Positions 9,287-18,710 of a stretch of DNA of 64,000 nucleotides are shown here, one piece after another. The notes under the pieces were generated by a model. It saw only the letters and a program-made list of their open reading frames with translations. It was not told the DNA's origin and searched no databases. Made by a program: the position numbers and the translations under genes. Positions within the stretch are counted from its first letter, which is position 1, and each line of letters begins with the position of its first letter. This stretch comes from Bacillota bacterium (GTDB lineage Bacteria > Bacillota > Clostridia > Lachnospirales > Anaerotignaceae), in the NCBI GenBank assembly GCA_021768705.1, contig JAETUG010000005.1:37226-101225 (forward strand), in the 5' to 3' direction.

Positions 9287-10258
9287 TTAGCCAATAACTC
9301 TCTGAATCAAATTCAGCCAGTTGCCACGAGAAATCATTTCCAGTTCCTTGTCGCTGAAACCGGCTTTCTTCATTTTTTCTACCATGAAAGGAACATGTGT
9401 GCAGTCCTCCAGGCCTACCGTAAAGGTATTTTCCTGATCGCAGAAGGAAGCGTTTGCTTCGTCATCTAGGAATTCGCAGAAGTCAAAACCAAAGGCCAGA
9501 TGTTCCACGCCAATCTTGTTTGCAATATAATCCGCATGGCGAATCAAACCATCCACTGTCTGCTCCTTGATATCCTGATGTACCAGCATATTGAAGGAAT
9601 TCAGCCCAACAATACCGTTGGTATCTCTGATTTCCAGCAGCTGACAATCTGTCAGGTTTCTCACCACATCTGCCAAGGCTCTTGCATTGGAATGAGAAGC
9701 CATCAGGGGGCCGCCGCCTACCTTTGCCATATCCCAGAAGGTACGTTCATTGGTATGAGAAACATCCACCAGCATGTGCTTGTCATGGAGCTTTCTTACC
9801 GCTTTCTTGCCCAGCTCTGTCAACCCACGGTTGGGGTCGCCCTTTGTGCCGGTTGCCAGGTCATTCTGTTCATTCCAGGACAGCATGGCATGGCGGCAGC
9901 CAAAGGCATACAGTTCGTCGATCTTATCCACATCCTTGCCAATGCCGGACAGACCTTCCAGACCGGGCAAAATATAGAATTTGCCTGCTTTTTTTGCTTC
10001 TTCGATTTCTTTGATATTTTTTACGATCACAGCTTCTTCGCATTCCGCCATTTCGTCTTTGATGCACTGCATCAGTTCGCCCAATCTTTTGGAAGGATCT
10101 GCATCATAGGGAGGATCGATCCACAGAACGAAGCAGCTCCCTTCAATATTCCCTTTTCTCAGGCGAGGCAGGTGATGATTTTTCAGTACCTGGGTTTCGC
10201 CTTTCAATCTACGAACGGTCACGTCCGTAAAAATATCACTATGTCCATCGAAAATCAT
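9287..10258 (-). CDS. M19-family (membrane-type) dipeptidase, copy 2
   Basis: 323 residues, exactly the length of copy 1 and alignable end to end without large gaps. The same zinc-site blocks are present: GHSDIF, LPGLEGLSGIG, VDVSHTNERTFWDM, MASHSNARAL and GFDFCEF. Differences are spread through the protein, suggesting an old duplication with possible change of dipeptide preference. It is 43 bases downstream of the DUF819 membrane protein and probably shares its transcript. Confidence 0.92.
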   Translation of the reverse strand: MIFDGHSDIFTDVTVRRLKGETQVLKNHHLPRLRKGNIEGSCFVLWIDPPYDADPSKRLGELMQCIKDEMAECEEAVIVKNIKEIEEAKKAGKFYILPGLEGLSGIGKDVDKIDELYAFGCRHAMLSWNEQNDLATGTKGDPNRGLTELGKKAVRKLHDKHMLVDVSHTNERTFWDMAKVGGGPLMASHSNARALADVVRNLTDCQLLEIRDTNGIVGLNSFNMLVHQDIKEQTVDGLIRHADYIANKIGVEHLAFGFDFCEFLDDEANASFCDQENTFTVGLEDCTHVPFMVEKMKKAGFSDKELEMISRGNWLNLIQRVIG

Positions 10259-10301
10259 GATTTTTGCCTTCTTTCTTTTTCAGACCTTCATCAGTCTATG
10301 C

Positions 10302-11516
10302 TTACGCACCCAAGAACTGACCTACAAATGTACCGAAATATGTACCTACGACGTAACCCAGTGTACCTACCAGCATAATAGGACCAACCAGTTTTACCCA
10401 GCCTTTGGAGATCGCCATAGCAGCAGCTGTTGTGGGGCCGCCGATACATGCGTTGGAAGCCAGGATACAGTCTTCCAGGTCGAATTTCAGCAGTTTGCCG
10501 AAGATGAAGCAGAACAGCATATTTACCACTACCATGATTGCACAGAATACCAGCAGCAGAGGTGCATTCATGATGATCGCCTTAATGGATGCAGGTGCGC
10601 CGATGGCAAAGAAGAACAGGTAGATCAGGTATGTACCGATTTCCTGAGAACCGGACAGACCTTCCAGAGGTTTGGAGAATACAGTAGCAATGATCATTGT
10701 CAATGTTGTCAGGATCAGGTATTTGTTACCAAACAGACCACCGATCAGGTCGGTTACAACGCCGTTGCCGGAAGGGAATGCCGCAGAAATCACAGACGCA
10801 ATCGCTGTAGAAACGCAAACGATGATTACGCTGATTGCTACATTGATGGCAATATCCATCAGGGAGATGGGTTTTTTGCCCCAGTATGCCGCAGCCTGTG
10901 TTTTTGCTTCTTCGTCAACCCCTCTTGCGTTTACTTCGTCAATGTGGGGATGTGTAAATTTGTTGTAGAAAAATTTGATGCTGGGAATTGCGATCAGTAC
11001 AAAGAAGTACAGAGCCATCAGCAGGTTATCTGCTACAACCGCTGCGGAAGATGTTTCGCCGGGTACTTTAAATGCGTCTACCATTGCCGCAAAGTTTACT
11101 GTACCGCCGATGTAGGAACCTGTCATCATAGCAGCTACGCCTGCCAGATTGTCTACAACGCCGCCCAATGCTTTGTAGCCCAAAATTGCGCCGATGGTCG
11201 TACCAATCGCGCCGATGAAGAACAGGAGCAAGATCTTCCCTGCTTCTCTACCGATCTTGCGGATATCGCAGCTCAGCAGCAGCAGAGGAATTGCCATGGG
11301 TACTACAAACCCCCATATAATGTCGTCAAACCATACGCAGTTTGTAGGGATGATCCCTAAGTTTGTCAGAGCCAATGCGCCCAACAGCGCAACGATGGCC
11401 CCGGAAACTTTAGATGCCCATTTCCATGTCTGTTCTGCATAAATAGAGAATGCAGCCCAGCCACATGTGATAGCCATCAAAGCCCATGTGTTGTCAGCAC
11501 TAATCAATGTGTTCAT
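10302..11516 (-). CDS. DUF819-family integral membrane protein (YjcL-like)
   Basis: 404 residues with about ten hydrophobic segments. DUF819 features include the early WAFxSIYAEQ-like block, FVVPMAIPLLLLSCDIRKIG at ~70-90, the GSYIGGTVNFAAM segment and the C-terminal ACIGGPTTAAAMAISKGW. Members are predicted carriers of unknown substrate. Here it heads an operon with two dipeptidases, which suggests uptake of a peptide or an amino-acid-like molecule; this is inference from context. Start ATG with TAGGAGGGAAATTTT. Confidence 0.88.
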   Translation of the reverse strand: MNTLISADNTWALMAITCGWAAFSIYAEQTWKWASKVSGAIVALLGALALTNLGIIPTNCVWFDDIIWGFVVPMAIPLLLLSCDIRKIGREAGKILLLFFIGAIGTTIGAILGYKALGGVVDNLAGVAAMMTGSYIGGTVNFAAMVDAFKVPGETSSAAVVADNLLMALYFFVLIAIPSIKFFYNKFTHPHIDEVNARGVDEEAKTQAAAYWGKKPISLMDIAINVAISVIIVCVSTAIASVISAAFPSGNGVVTDLIGGLFGNKYLILTTLTMIIATVFSKPLEGLSGSQEIGTYLIYLFFFAIGAPASIKAIIMNAPLLLVFCAIMVVVNMLFCFIFGKLLKFDLEDCILASNACIGGPTTAAAMAISKGWVKLVGPIMLVGTLGYVVGTYFGTFVGQFLGA

Positions 11517-11630
11517 AAAATTTCCCTCCTAAATATAAAATTTTTATTGATAAGCCCCGGATATTTTTATAATTGTGATAGATTCATTAGAATAGATAAA
11601 TGAATTCAATATCCTGAACTTATGTCATAT

Positions 11631-11659
11631 ATATTAACATTCTCTTAAGATTTCGTCAA
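11631..11659 (-). promoter_or_regulatory. Sigma-A promoter of the DUF819-dipeptidase operon
   Basis: Minus strand TTGACG, 17-base spacer, TAATAT, about 115 bases upstream of the ATG. The rest of the 354-base gap 11517-11870 holds this leader and the pyk terminator; nothing else was recognised. Confidence 0.65.
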
Positions 11660-11815
11660 TTCGCCATTTTGACAAAAAACCTCCCGAATTATGTTGTTTT
11701 TGCACAAATATCAGAACAAATCAAACAAAATTTGACCATCTGGCAGAGTCTTTTGTGCTTATTGCACGTACAAATCCCATCAACTTTTTCATTCAGTATT
11801 TTGAATTTTAATCAT

Positions 11816-11858
11816 ACAAAAAAGCGGTAAGCAACCAGAATGAACAGGTTCTTACCGC
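11816..11858 (-). terminator. Intrinsic terminator of pyk
   Basis: Minus strand GCGGTAAG-20-base loop-CTTACCGC followed by TTTTTTTG, 13 bases after the pyk stop. Confidence 0.85.
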
Positions 11859-11870
11859 TTTCTTTTTCAT

Positions 11871-13631
11871 TTAATCTTCTTTGGGTATCCCTTTATAAAC
11901 AAAGCCTTTCTCCGCATCCACAGTGATGAGGGAATGGGCAGGAATAAAATCTACTACCTTAGCATTGCAGACGATCACAGGGATATCCAAGGCACTGCCA
12001 GCGATTTCCGCATGACAATCCACATTCTGATCCATAGGGCCTACCACAATGGCTGCGGCTTTCTGGATATAGGGCATAAAGCTACTGTCTGTGGCTGTGG
12101 TCACCAGAATATCACCCTTGTGGAAGGTGCGTTCCACACCATCTCGGGTGGTAATGACTCTGGCTGTGCCGCTGACTTTCTTTGTGCCAACGCCCTTGCC
12201 CTTGCAAAGGACATCTCCCACGATATCCACACGAAGGGTATTGGTTGCACCGCTGAAGCCCAGAGGCATCCCCAGTGCAGATACGACGGTATCGCCGTTT
12301 TTCAGCATACCGCTGCTGACTGCAATCTTCAGAGCCGTATCGAATACGCCGCCCTTGGGCAGCTCCCCATGATACAGCAAAGGCTTACAGCCCCAAATCA
12401 GGTTCATCTGTCTCCACACCCGTTCATCGGATGTGCTTGCCAGCAGGGGGCAGACAGGACGATGCTTGGAGATCATCCTTGCCGTAAAACCGGAACGGGT
12501 AATGGTGGAAATTGCCGCTGTGTTCAGCTCTGCCGCCGCATTGCAGGCTGCTCTGCTGATGGCATTGGTGATATTCACTCTGGCAGGCTCTGTAATGCCC
12601 ACCATTTTGCTGCCGTAATCGATGCTGCTTTCCGTTTTTTTAGCGATGCGTGCCATGGTTTCCACAGCCTCCAGGGGATAAGCACCGGCTGCCGTTTCCC
12701 CGGAAAGCATGATGGCATCACTGCCGTCAAAAATGGCATTGGCAACGTCGTTGGCCTCTGCTCTGGTGGGTCTGGGGCTGTGTACCATGCTTTCCAGCAT
12801 CTGTGTGGCTGTGATGACCGGTTTGCCCCGCATATTGGCTTTGGCAATCAGCCTTTTCTGCACCAGAGGAACTTCTTCCGGCGGGATTTCTACCCCCAAG
12901 TCGCCTCTGGCAACCATGATCCCATCGGAAACCTCCAGAATACTGTCGATATTTTCCACGCCCTCCTGATTTTCAATCTTGGAGATGATATGGATATTTC
13001 CGCCGCCGTTTTCCTCCAGCACCCTGCGGATATTCACAACATCTGCCGCAGAGCGGATGAAGGATGCCGCTACGATATCGAAGCCATTTTCCACGCCAAA
13101 TTTCAAATCTGAAATATCTTTTTCCATCAAAGAAGGCAGATTCACCTTTACCCCGGGCAGATTCACACCCTTCCGAGAGCTGACATTGCCGCCGTTGATG
13201 ACAGTACAGTGGACATCCGTATCTTCAATGCTGTCTACCCTCAATTCGATCAGCCCATCATCAATCAGGACACGGGAGCCCTTCTGCAGGTCCTTCGGCA
13301 AGTCTGCATAGGTCACAGAAACGATCGTTTCATCCCCTTCCACCTCCCTTGTGGTCAGGGTGAACCGTGCATCCTCTTCCAGTCTTATTTTGCCTTCCTT
13401 AAAGGTCTTGATACGGATTTCCGGGCCTTTTGTATCCAAAATCAGAGGGATGGGGGCATTCAGCTCCTCTCTGGCCTGTTTCAATTTCGCAATGGTTTCT
13501 GCATGACTTTCATAGGTTCCATGGGAAAAATTGATTCGTGCGGCATCCAGACCGTTCTCGATCAACTTTTTCATGATCTCTACATCATTCGTAGCAGGGC
13601 CCAACGTGCAGACGATCTTCGTTCTACGCAT
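11871..13631 (-). CDS. pyk: Pyruvate kinase with C-terminal PEP-utiliser-like domain
   Basis: Last step of glycolysis: PEP + ADP to pyruvate + ATP. The start ATG at 13629-13631 follows GAGGAGGTAGCT; the track start is 20 codons too early. Residues ~1-470 are the classic kinase (TKIVCTLGPA, RINFSHG, DTKGPEIR, ISKIENQEGVENID with the catalytic Lys, MVARGDLGVEIP, SGETAAGAYP). Residues ~490-586 are the extra PEP-synthase-like swivel domain (TTATDSSFMPYIQKAAAIVV) found in Bacillus-type enzymes. It lies 31 bases after pfkA in the same direction. Confidence 0.96.
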   Translation of the reverse strand: MRRTKIVCTLGPATNDVEIMKKLIENGLDAARINFSHGTYESHAETIAKLKQAREELNAPIPLILDTKGPEIRIKTFKEGKIRLEEDARFTLTTREVEGDETIVSVTYADLPKDLQKGSRVLIDDGLIELRVDSIEDTDVHCTVINGGNVSSRKGVNLPGVKVNLPSLMEKDISDLKFGVENGFDIVAASFIRSAADVVNIRRVLEENGGGNIHIISKIENQEGVENIDSILEVSDGIMVARGDLGVEIPPEEVPLVQKRLIAKANMRGKPVITATQMLESMVHSPRPTRAEANDVANAIFDGSDAIMLSGETAAGAYPLEAVETMARIAKKTESSIDYGSKMVGITEPARVNITNAISRAACNAAAELNTAAISTITRSGFTARMISKHRPVCPLLASTSDERVWRQMNLIWGCKPLLYHGELPKGGVFDTALKIAVSSGMLKNGDTVVSALGMPLGFSGATNTLRVDIVGDVLCKGKGVGTKKVSGTARVITTRDGVERTFHKGDILVTTATDSSFMPYIQKAAAIVVGPMDQNVDCHAEIAGSALDIPVIVCNAKVVDFIPAHSLITVDAEKGFVYKGIPKED

Positions 13632-13662
13632 AGCTACCTCCTCTTTTCTTCTGTATCTATCC

Positions 13663-14658
13663 TCAAATTGCCAGGATCTTGATGACGTCATAAATTTCCG
13701 GATCCAGAGACTTTTTCATTTCCAGGGATTCGAACAGATCCAGAATTTCATATCTGCCCTTATTATATGCAACGGCAATGTTTTCTTTGCCGTCCAGAAT
13801 GGCTTTTACGGCATGATAGCCCATCATGGAAGCGTGCATACGGTCTGTTGCTGTGGGGCTGCCGCCTCTTTGCAGATGGCCCAAAATGGTGGCTCTGGTC
13901 TGGATCCCTGTGATCTCCTGGATATCCTTCGCCAGCTTCTGGGTGCCGCCTACGCCTTCTGCCACTACAATAAGATTATGGCGTTTCCCGATGCTTCTAT
14001 TCTCCAAAACCTGCTGGATAACTCTGTTGCTGTCAATAACTTCCTTTTCTTCGGGGAACATCACTTCCTCCGCGCCGCCGCACATACCGCACCAAACAGC
14101 GATATAGCCCGCATCTCTGCCCATAACTTCTACAACGGAGCAGCGTTCATGGGAGTTGGAAGTATCCCGCAGCTTATTCAGGGCATCCATACCGGTATTT
14201 ACCGCTGTATCGAAACCGATGGTATATTCTGTGCCGCACATATCCAAGTCGATGGTAGCAGGGATGCCAACACCGTTTACACCACGCTTTACCAGCTCCG
14301 CCAGACCACGGTAGGAACCATCGCCGCCGATCACCACCAGTGCATCCAGCCCCAGAATCTTATAGATCGCAGCTGCTTTATTCAGGCCTTCTTCTGTCAT
14401 CATTTCAGGGCAGCGTGCCGTATGCAGGATCGTACCGCCCAGATTCATCACGTTGGAAACATCCTTACTGTGCATTTCTTTGATCTCGCCGCCGATGAGA
14501 CCTGCATACCCCTTGCGGATGCCTACCACATCAACGCCATGATATTTTGCTGTTCTAACAACAGCACGGATGGCAGCATTCATGCCGGGGGCATCGCCGC
14601 CGCTGGTCAGTACACCGATTTTTTTGATTTTCTTTGTTTCATTCATTTCTGTCATCAT
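13663..14658 (-). CDS. pfkA: ATP-dependent 6-phosphofructokinase
   Basis: 331 residues, group A PFK. It phosphorylates fructose-6-phosphate. GVLTSGGDAPGMNAAIRA forms the nucleotide loop; VVIGGDGSYRG carries the GGDGS motif; the catalytic loop reads GIPATIDLDM, where many enzymes have PGTIDND, but the key Thr, Asp and second Asp are kept. EVMGRDAGYIA and LGHLQRGGSPTATDR are the substrate sites. Good GGAGGATTTCGA ribosome site. It lies between mtrB and pyk in a likely dnaE-mtrB-pfkA-pyk transcript. Confidence 0.95.
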   Translation of the reverse strand: MMTEMNETKKIKKIGVLTSGGDAPGMNAAIRAVVRTAKYHGVDVVGIRKGYAGLIGGEIKEMHSKDVSNVMNLGGTILHTARCPEMMTEEGLNKAAAIYKILGLDALVVIGGDGSYRGLAELVKRGVNGVGIPATIDLDMCGTEYTIGFDTAVNTGMDALNKLRDTSNSHERCSVVEVMGRDAGYIAVWCGMCGGAEEVMFPEEKEVIDSNRVIQQVLENRSIGKRHNLIVVAEGVGGTQKLAKDIQEITGIQTRATILGHLQRGGSPTATDRMHASMMGYHAVKAILDGKENIAVAYNKGRYEILDLFESLEMKKSLDPEIYDVIKILAI

Positions 14659-14744
14659 TCGAAATCCTCCTCAATTTCCCATGAAAAGTGTCTCCTTGAA
14701 AAACTTTCTCCGCTTTTCACGAAAATATTTTTACCCCAATATTT

Positions 14745-14993
14745 TTATTTTCTTTCAATATCCACTTTACCGGCACGGATCACGCCAAACTGGGTATATA
14801 CTTCCGCATTGCCCCGAATCTTCATGGCAGAGGTATTTTCTGTAAACTGAGCGATCAATACTTCGCCCCGATCCAGCTTTTCCGTATGGTGGATCTTTGT
14901 CACCTCGCCCCGGGTCACACCGATGATGTTGACTCCCTTTTCCAAGGCTTTCACGCAGATATAGGAAGTATCTGTCCCTATTTTTTCAGCCAT
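14745..14993 (-). CDS. mtrB: trp RNA-binding attenuation protein (TRAP) homologue
   Basis: 82 residues from the ATG at 14991-14993 behind GGAGGAGGAATTTGT; the longer track ORF is an artefact. It aligns over its length with Bacillus TRAP, the 11-subunit ring that binds tryptophan and wraps (G/U)AG-repeat RNA. The core GVNIIGVTRGEVTKIHHTEK and LDRGEVLIAQFTENTSAMKI match closely. Residues equivalent to the tryptophan pocket (Thr25, Thr30, Thr49, Thr52, Ser53) and the RNA-contacting Lys37, Lys56 and Arg58 are all kept. There is no trp operon or anti-TRAP in the window. It starts 23 bases after the dnaE stop. Confidence 0.9.
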   Translation of the reverse strand: MAEKIGTDTSYICVKALEKGVNIIGVTRGEVTKIHHTEKLDRGEVLIAQFTENTSAMKIRGNAEVYTQFGVIRAGKVDIERK

Positions 14994-15016
14994 ACAAATT
15001 CCTCCTCCATACGAAT

Positions 15017-18000
15017 TCAATATTTCAACGCAACGTTTTTTTCGCCAAGGAGCAGCCGCAGCTCTTCGCAGAGCTCCTCTTCCCCTGTGACCCAATTGAT
15101 GCGGTCTGCCTTCATTTTCTGTTTTGTTTTTTCATCATAGATATATACGGGAACATTCCCATGATAGTTTCTCAAAATAGCTGTGATCTGCCCAAAGGGC
15201 ACTTCCTGCCCTGCTGCCAGCTTCAGCCAGACAGATTTGGGCGGTTCTTTTTCTCCCAGTATCAAAGGCTTCACTTCCTGGGCAATGACCTTTCCTTCCC
15301 CATCAGCAGAAACATTGGCTCTGCCTTTGATGAGAAGGACTTCATCCTCCTTCAGAGAAGCAGCGCATTTTTCATAAACCTTCGGGAAAATGATGATCTC
15401 TATGCTCCCCTGGAAATCTTCCAGCGTCACGAAAGCCATTTTATCGTTGTTTCTAGTATATTTCACAGAAATGCCTGCCACCATACCACCAACGATGACC
15501 TTTGTTTCTTCTTCCACCTGCAGGCGGTCTTCGCCTTCTTCTGCCGGCAAAAAATCCAGACTGCTGTGGCTGATCTTTTTTCTCAGCTGCTCCTCATATT
15601 CCGCCAGCGGATGCCCGCTGACATAAATGCCCAGCACTTCTTTTTCCATAGCCAATTTTTCCCGTAATGGATATTCCCGGATGGGCGGCAGTTCATCCTG
15701 CTGTTGGAAGGATTCATCTCCTCCATCCATGTCGAACAGGTTCAGCTGTCCTTCGATATTATTTTTTCTGGCCTGACCAATGCCATCCAGAATACTTTTA
15801 TAAATCACCATATATTGGCTGCGGAAGCCGCCCAAACTATCCATGGCGCCGCCTTTGATGAGGCTTTCGATGCCCCGCTTATTCCATTCGCCGCTTTCCA
15901 TGCGGTTGCAGAAATCCGTCATAGAAGTGAAGGGACCATTTTTTTCCCGTTCCGTTACCAACGCATCCACAGCACCTTTGCCGACATTTTTGATGGCCGC
16001 CAAAGCGAAACGGATTTTGCCGTCGGATACGGAAAACTGTCTGTAGCCCTCGTTGATATCGGGAGGCAAAAGCTGGATACCCATTTTTTTACATTCTTCC
16101 ACATAACCGGAGACCTTCGCCGCATTATCCATGACACTGGTCATCAACGCTGCCATAAATTCCACGGGATAATGGGCTTTCAGCCATGCTGTTTGATAAC
16201 CTACCACTGCATAGCAGGCGGCGTGGCTCTTATTAAAAGCGTATTTGGCGAAGTCTGTCATTTCGTCGAAAATTTTCTCCGCCGCTTCCGCAGGGATGCC
16301 GTTTTTCACACAGCCGGGTACATCCTTGCCGTCACCGTATACGAAATTCTTTCGTTCCTCCGCCATAACGGAAGCCTTTTTCTTACTCATGGCACGGCGC
16401 ACCAGGTCGCTTCGGCCCAGGCTATAGCCTGCCAAGTCCCGCACGATCTGCATGACCTGTTCCTGATAAACGATGCAGCCATAGGTATTTTCCAGAATCG
16501 GCTCCAGCTTCGGATGGGTATACTGCACATTGCCGCCGGCATTTTTCCCCTTGATGTATTTGGGGATAAAATCCATGGGGCCCGGGCGATACAAGGCGAT
16601 ACCGGCGATCATATCTTCCAGGCAACGGGGCTGCAATTCCTTCATAAACTGCTTCATGCCGCCGCTTTCCAGCTGGAACACGCCCTCCGTTTTCCCCTGA
16701 CAGATCATGTCATATACCACAGGGTCATTTTCCGGCAGGTGATCCATATCCAGCTTCACACCATGGATACGCTCGATCTCCTGCACGGCACTTTGGATGA
16801 CCGTCAGGGTACGCAGACCCAAAAAGTCCATTTTCAGCAGCCCCAGTTCTTCCAACAGGGTCATGGTATATTGGGTGTTGACCTGCCCGTCGTTGGCACT
16901 GAGGGGCACATATTCCATAACAGGCTCCCGACAGATGACTACCCCTGCCGCATGGGTAGAGGAATGACGGGGCAGTCCTTCCAAACGCAAAGAGGTGTCA
17001 ATGAGCCGCTTCGTATCTTCTTCCTCTTCATAAGCCTTTCTCAAGTCTGGGTTCATCTTCAGGGCTTTTTCAATGGTAATCCCCAATTCTGTGGGGATCA
17101 TCTTGGAGATACGATCCACATCCGCATAGGGCATTGCCAACGCACGCCCAACGTCCTTGATAGCCGCCCTTGCCGCCAGCGTACCAAAGGTGATGATCTG
17201 GGCAACATTATCCTCCCCATATTTCCGAATGACATAATCAATAACCTCCTGCCGCCGTTCATAGCAGAAGTCGATATCGATATCGGGCATACTCACTCGT
17301 TCCGGATTCAAAAACCGCTCGAAGATCAGGTCATATTTCAAAGGATCGATGGTAGTGATGGAAAGGCAGTAGGAAACCATACTGCCTGCCGCAGAACCAC
17401 GCCCCGGCCCAACGATGATGCCGTTGTCTTTGGCATATTTGATAAAATCCCAAACGATAAGGAAATAATCCACATACCCCATATTTTCAATGGTGGAAAG
17501 CTCGTATTCCAAGCGTTCCTTCCATTCTTCCTTGGGCTCGGGATATTTTTCCGCAAAGCCTTGATAACAAAGCTCTCTTAAATATTCCTTTGCTGTTTTC
17601 CCGTCCGGCACATCGAAACGGGGCAGCTTCAATTCATGGAAGGTAAAGGTCACATTGCAGCGTTCCGCAATTTTTGCCGTATTTTCGCAGGCTTCGGGGG
17701 CAAAGGAAAACAGATCATACATTTCCTCCGGGCTTTTTACATAAAACTGCCCGCCCTCATAGCGCATCCTGTCCTCATCCAGCACTGTTTTCCCCGTCTG
17801 GATGCACAGCAGGATATCATGGGGCTCTGCGTCCTCCTTATAGATATAATGGCTGTCATTGGTGGCGATCAAGGGGATACCCGTTTCTTTGCTCATGCGC
17901 ACCAACGCTTCATTGACGATCTTCTGCTCCCGCATCCCGTGATCCTGCAATTCCAAAAAGTAATTGCCCTCACCGAAAATTTCCAAATGCTCCAAGGCCG

Positions 18001-18496
18001 CTTCCTTGGCCTTTTCATAGGAAACATTCAAAATATTTCTGGGGACTTCCCCTGCAAGGCAGGCACTGGAAGCGATAAGCCCCTTGCTATATTTCCGCAA
18101 AAGCTCCTTATCCACACGGGGCTTATAATAAAATCCCTCCGTAAAGCCATAAGAAACCAACTTGATCAAGTTATGATAGCCTTCGTTATTTTCCGCCAAA
18201 AGCACCAGATGATAATAGCCGCCGCCCTTGCCTTCTTTTTTGAACCGAGAACCTTCCGCCACATAAACCTCACAACCGATAATAGGCTTAATGCCTGCCT
18301 CCAAGGCTGCTTTGTAAAACTCCACCGCGCCATACATGGCACCATGGTCTGTGATGGCGATGCTGTTCATCCCCAGCTCCTTCACCCGCTGCACCAGTTC
18401 CTTGATCTTGGCAGAACCATCCAGCAGGCTATATTCTGTATGGACATGAAGGTGCGTAAAGGGTCTGATTTCCATATTCATTTCATCCTGTTCCAT
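15017..18496 (-). CDS. dnaE: DNA polymerase III alpha subunit, DnaE type
   Basis: About 1159 residues from the ATG at 18494-18496 behind AGGAGGTGCGCAAT; the 26 extra track residues are not supported. An N-terminal PHP domain (THLHVHTEYSLLDG, ITDHGAMYG) is followed by the C-family polymerase palm with PDIDIDF catalytic aspartates and GRGSAAGS, the fingers (HSSTHAAGVVI, YRPGPMDFIPKY), an HhH region and a C-terminal OB domain (KVIVGGMVAGISVKYTRNN). This is DnaE, not PolC: there is no exonuclease insertion. The preceding 120 bases are AT-rich leader. Confidence 0.96.
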   Translation of the reverse strand: MEQDEMNMEIRPFTHLHVHTEYSLLDGSAKIKELVQRVKELGMNSIAITDHGAMYGAVEFYKAALEAGIKPIIGCEVYVAEGSRFKKEGKGGGYYHLVLLAENNEGYHNLIKLVSYGFTEGFYYKPRVDKELLRKYSKGLIASSACLAGEVPRNILNVSYEKAKEAALEHLEIFGEGNYFLELQDHGMREQKIVNEALVRMSKETGIPLIATNDSHYIYKEDAEPHDILLCIQTGKTVLDEDRMRYEGGQFYVKSPEEMYDLFSFAPEACENTAKIAERCNVTFTFHELKLPRFDVPDGKTAKEYLRELCYQGFAEKYPEPKEEWKERLEYELSTIENMGYVDYFLIVWDFIKYAKDNGIIVGPGRGSAAGSMVSYCLSITTIDPLKYDLIFERFLNPERVSMPDIDIDFCYERRQEVIDYVIRKYGEDNVAQIITFGTLAARAAIKDVGRALAMPYADVDRISKMIPTELGITIEKALKMNPDLRKAYEEEEDTKRLIDTSLRLEGLPRHSSTHAAGVVICREPVMEYVPLSANDGQVNTQYTMTLLEELGLLKMDFLGLRTLTVIQSAVQEIERIHGVKLDMDHLPENDPVVYDMICQGKTEGVFQLESGGMKQFMKELQPRCLEDMIAGIALYRPGPMDFIPKYIKGKNAGGNVQYTHPKLEPILENTYGCIVYQEQVMQIVRDLAGYSLGRSDLVRRAMSKKKASVMAEERKNFVYGDGKDVPGCVKNGIPAEAAEKIFDEMTDFAKYAFNKSHAACYAVVGYQTAWLKAHYPVEFMAALMTSVMDNAAKVSGYVEECKKMGIQLLPPDINEGYRQFSVSDGKIRFALAAIKNVGKGAVDALVTEREKNGPFTSMTDFCNRMESGEWNKRGIESLIKGGAMDSLGGFRSQYMVIYKSILDGIGQARKNNIEGQLNLFDMDGGDESFQQQDELPPIREYPLREKLAMEKEVLGIYVSGHPLAEYEEQLRKKISHSSLDFLPAEEGEDRLQVEEETKVIVGGMVAGISVKYTRNNDKMAFVTLEDFQGSIEIIIFPKVYEKCAASLKEDEVLLIKGRANVSADGEGKVIAQEVKPLILGEKEPPKSVWLKLAAGQEVPFGQITAILRNYHGNVPVYIYDEKTKQKMKADRINWVTGEEELCEELRLLLGEKNVALKY

Positions 18497-18621
18497 ATTG
18501 CGCACCTCCTGCCATATCCTAAAAATTTCGATTCTACACCACGATTTAGTATACCATATTTTCCTTTTCAGCAAAATAACATCCTGCCAAATTCAAGGAA
18601 GTAAAACAGAAAATCAACATG

Positions 18622-18670
18622 AAAAAATCTGCAAATTTTCAGCAAAACGCATAAAAATTGCAGATTTTTT
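18622..18670. terminator. Bidirectional terminator after the MacB-like permease
   Basis: AAAAAATCTGCAA and TTGCAGATTTTTT form a 13-bp stem around a 23-base loop. It separates the export operon from dnaE. Confidence 0.75.
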
Positions 18671-18710
18671 GTCCCATCAGGCATATTTTGCCCCATTTAT
18701 AGTTTTATTT

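Noticed and set aside
15704-17581. 625-residue plus-strand ORF
   Set aside because: Antisense to dnaE, which has full catalytic motifs.
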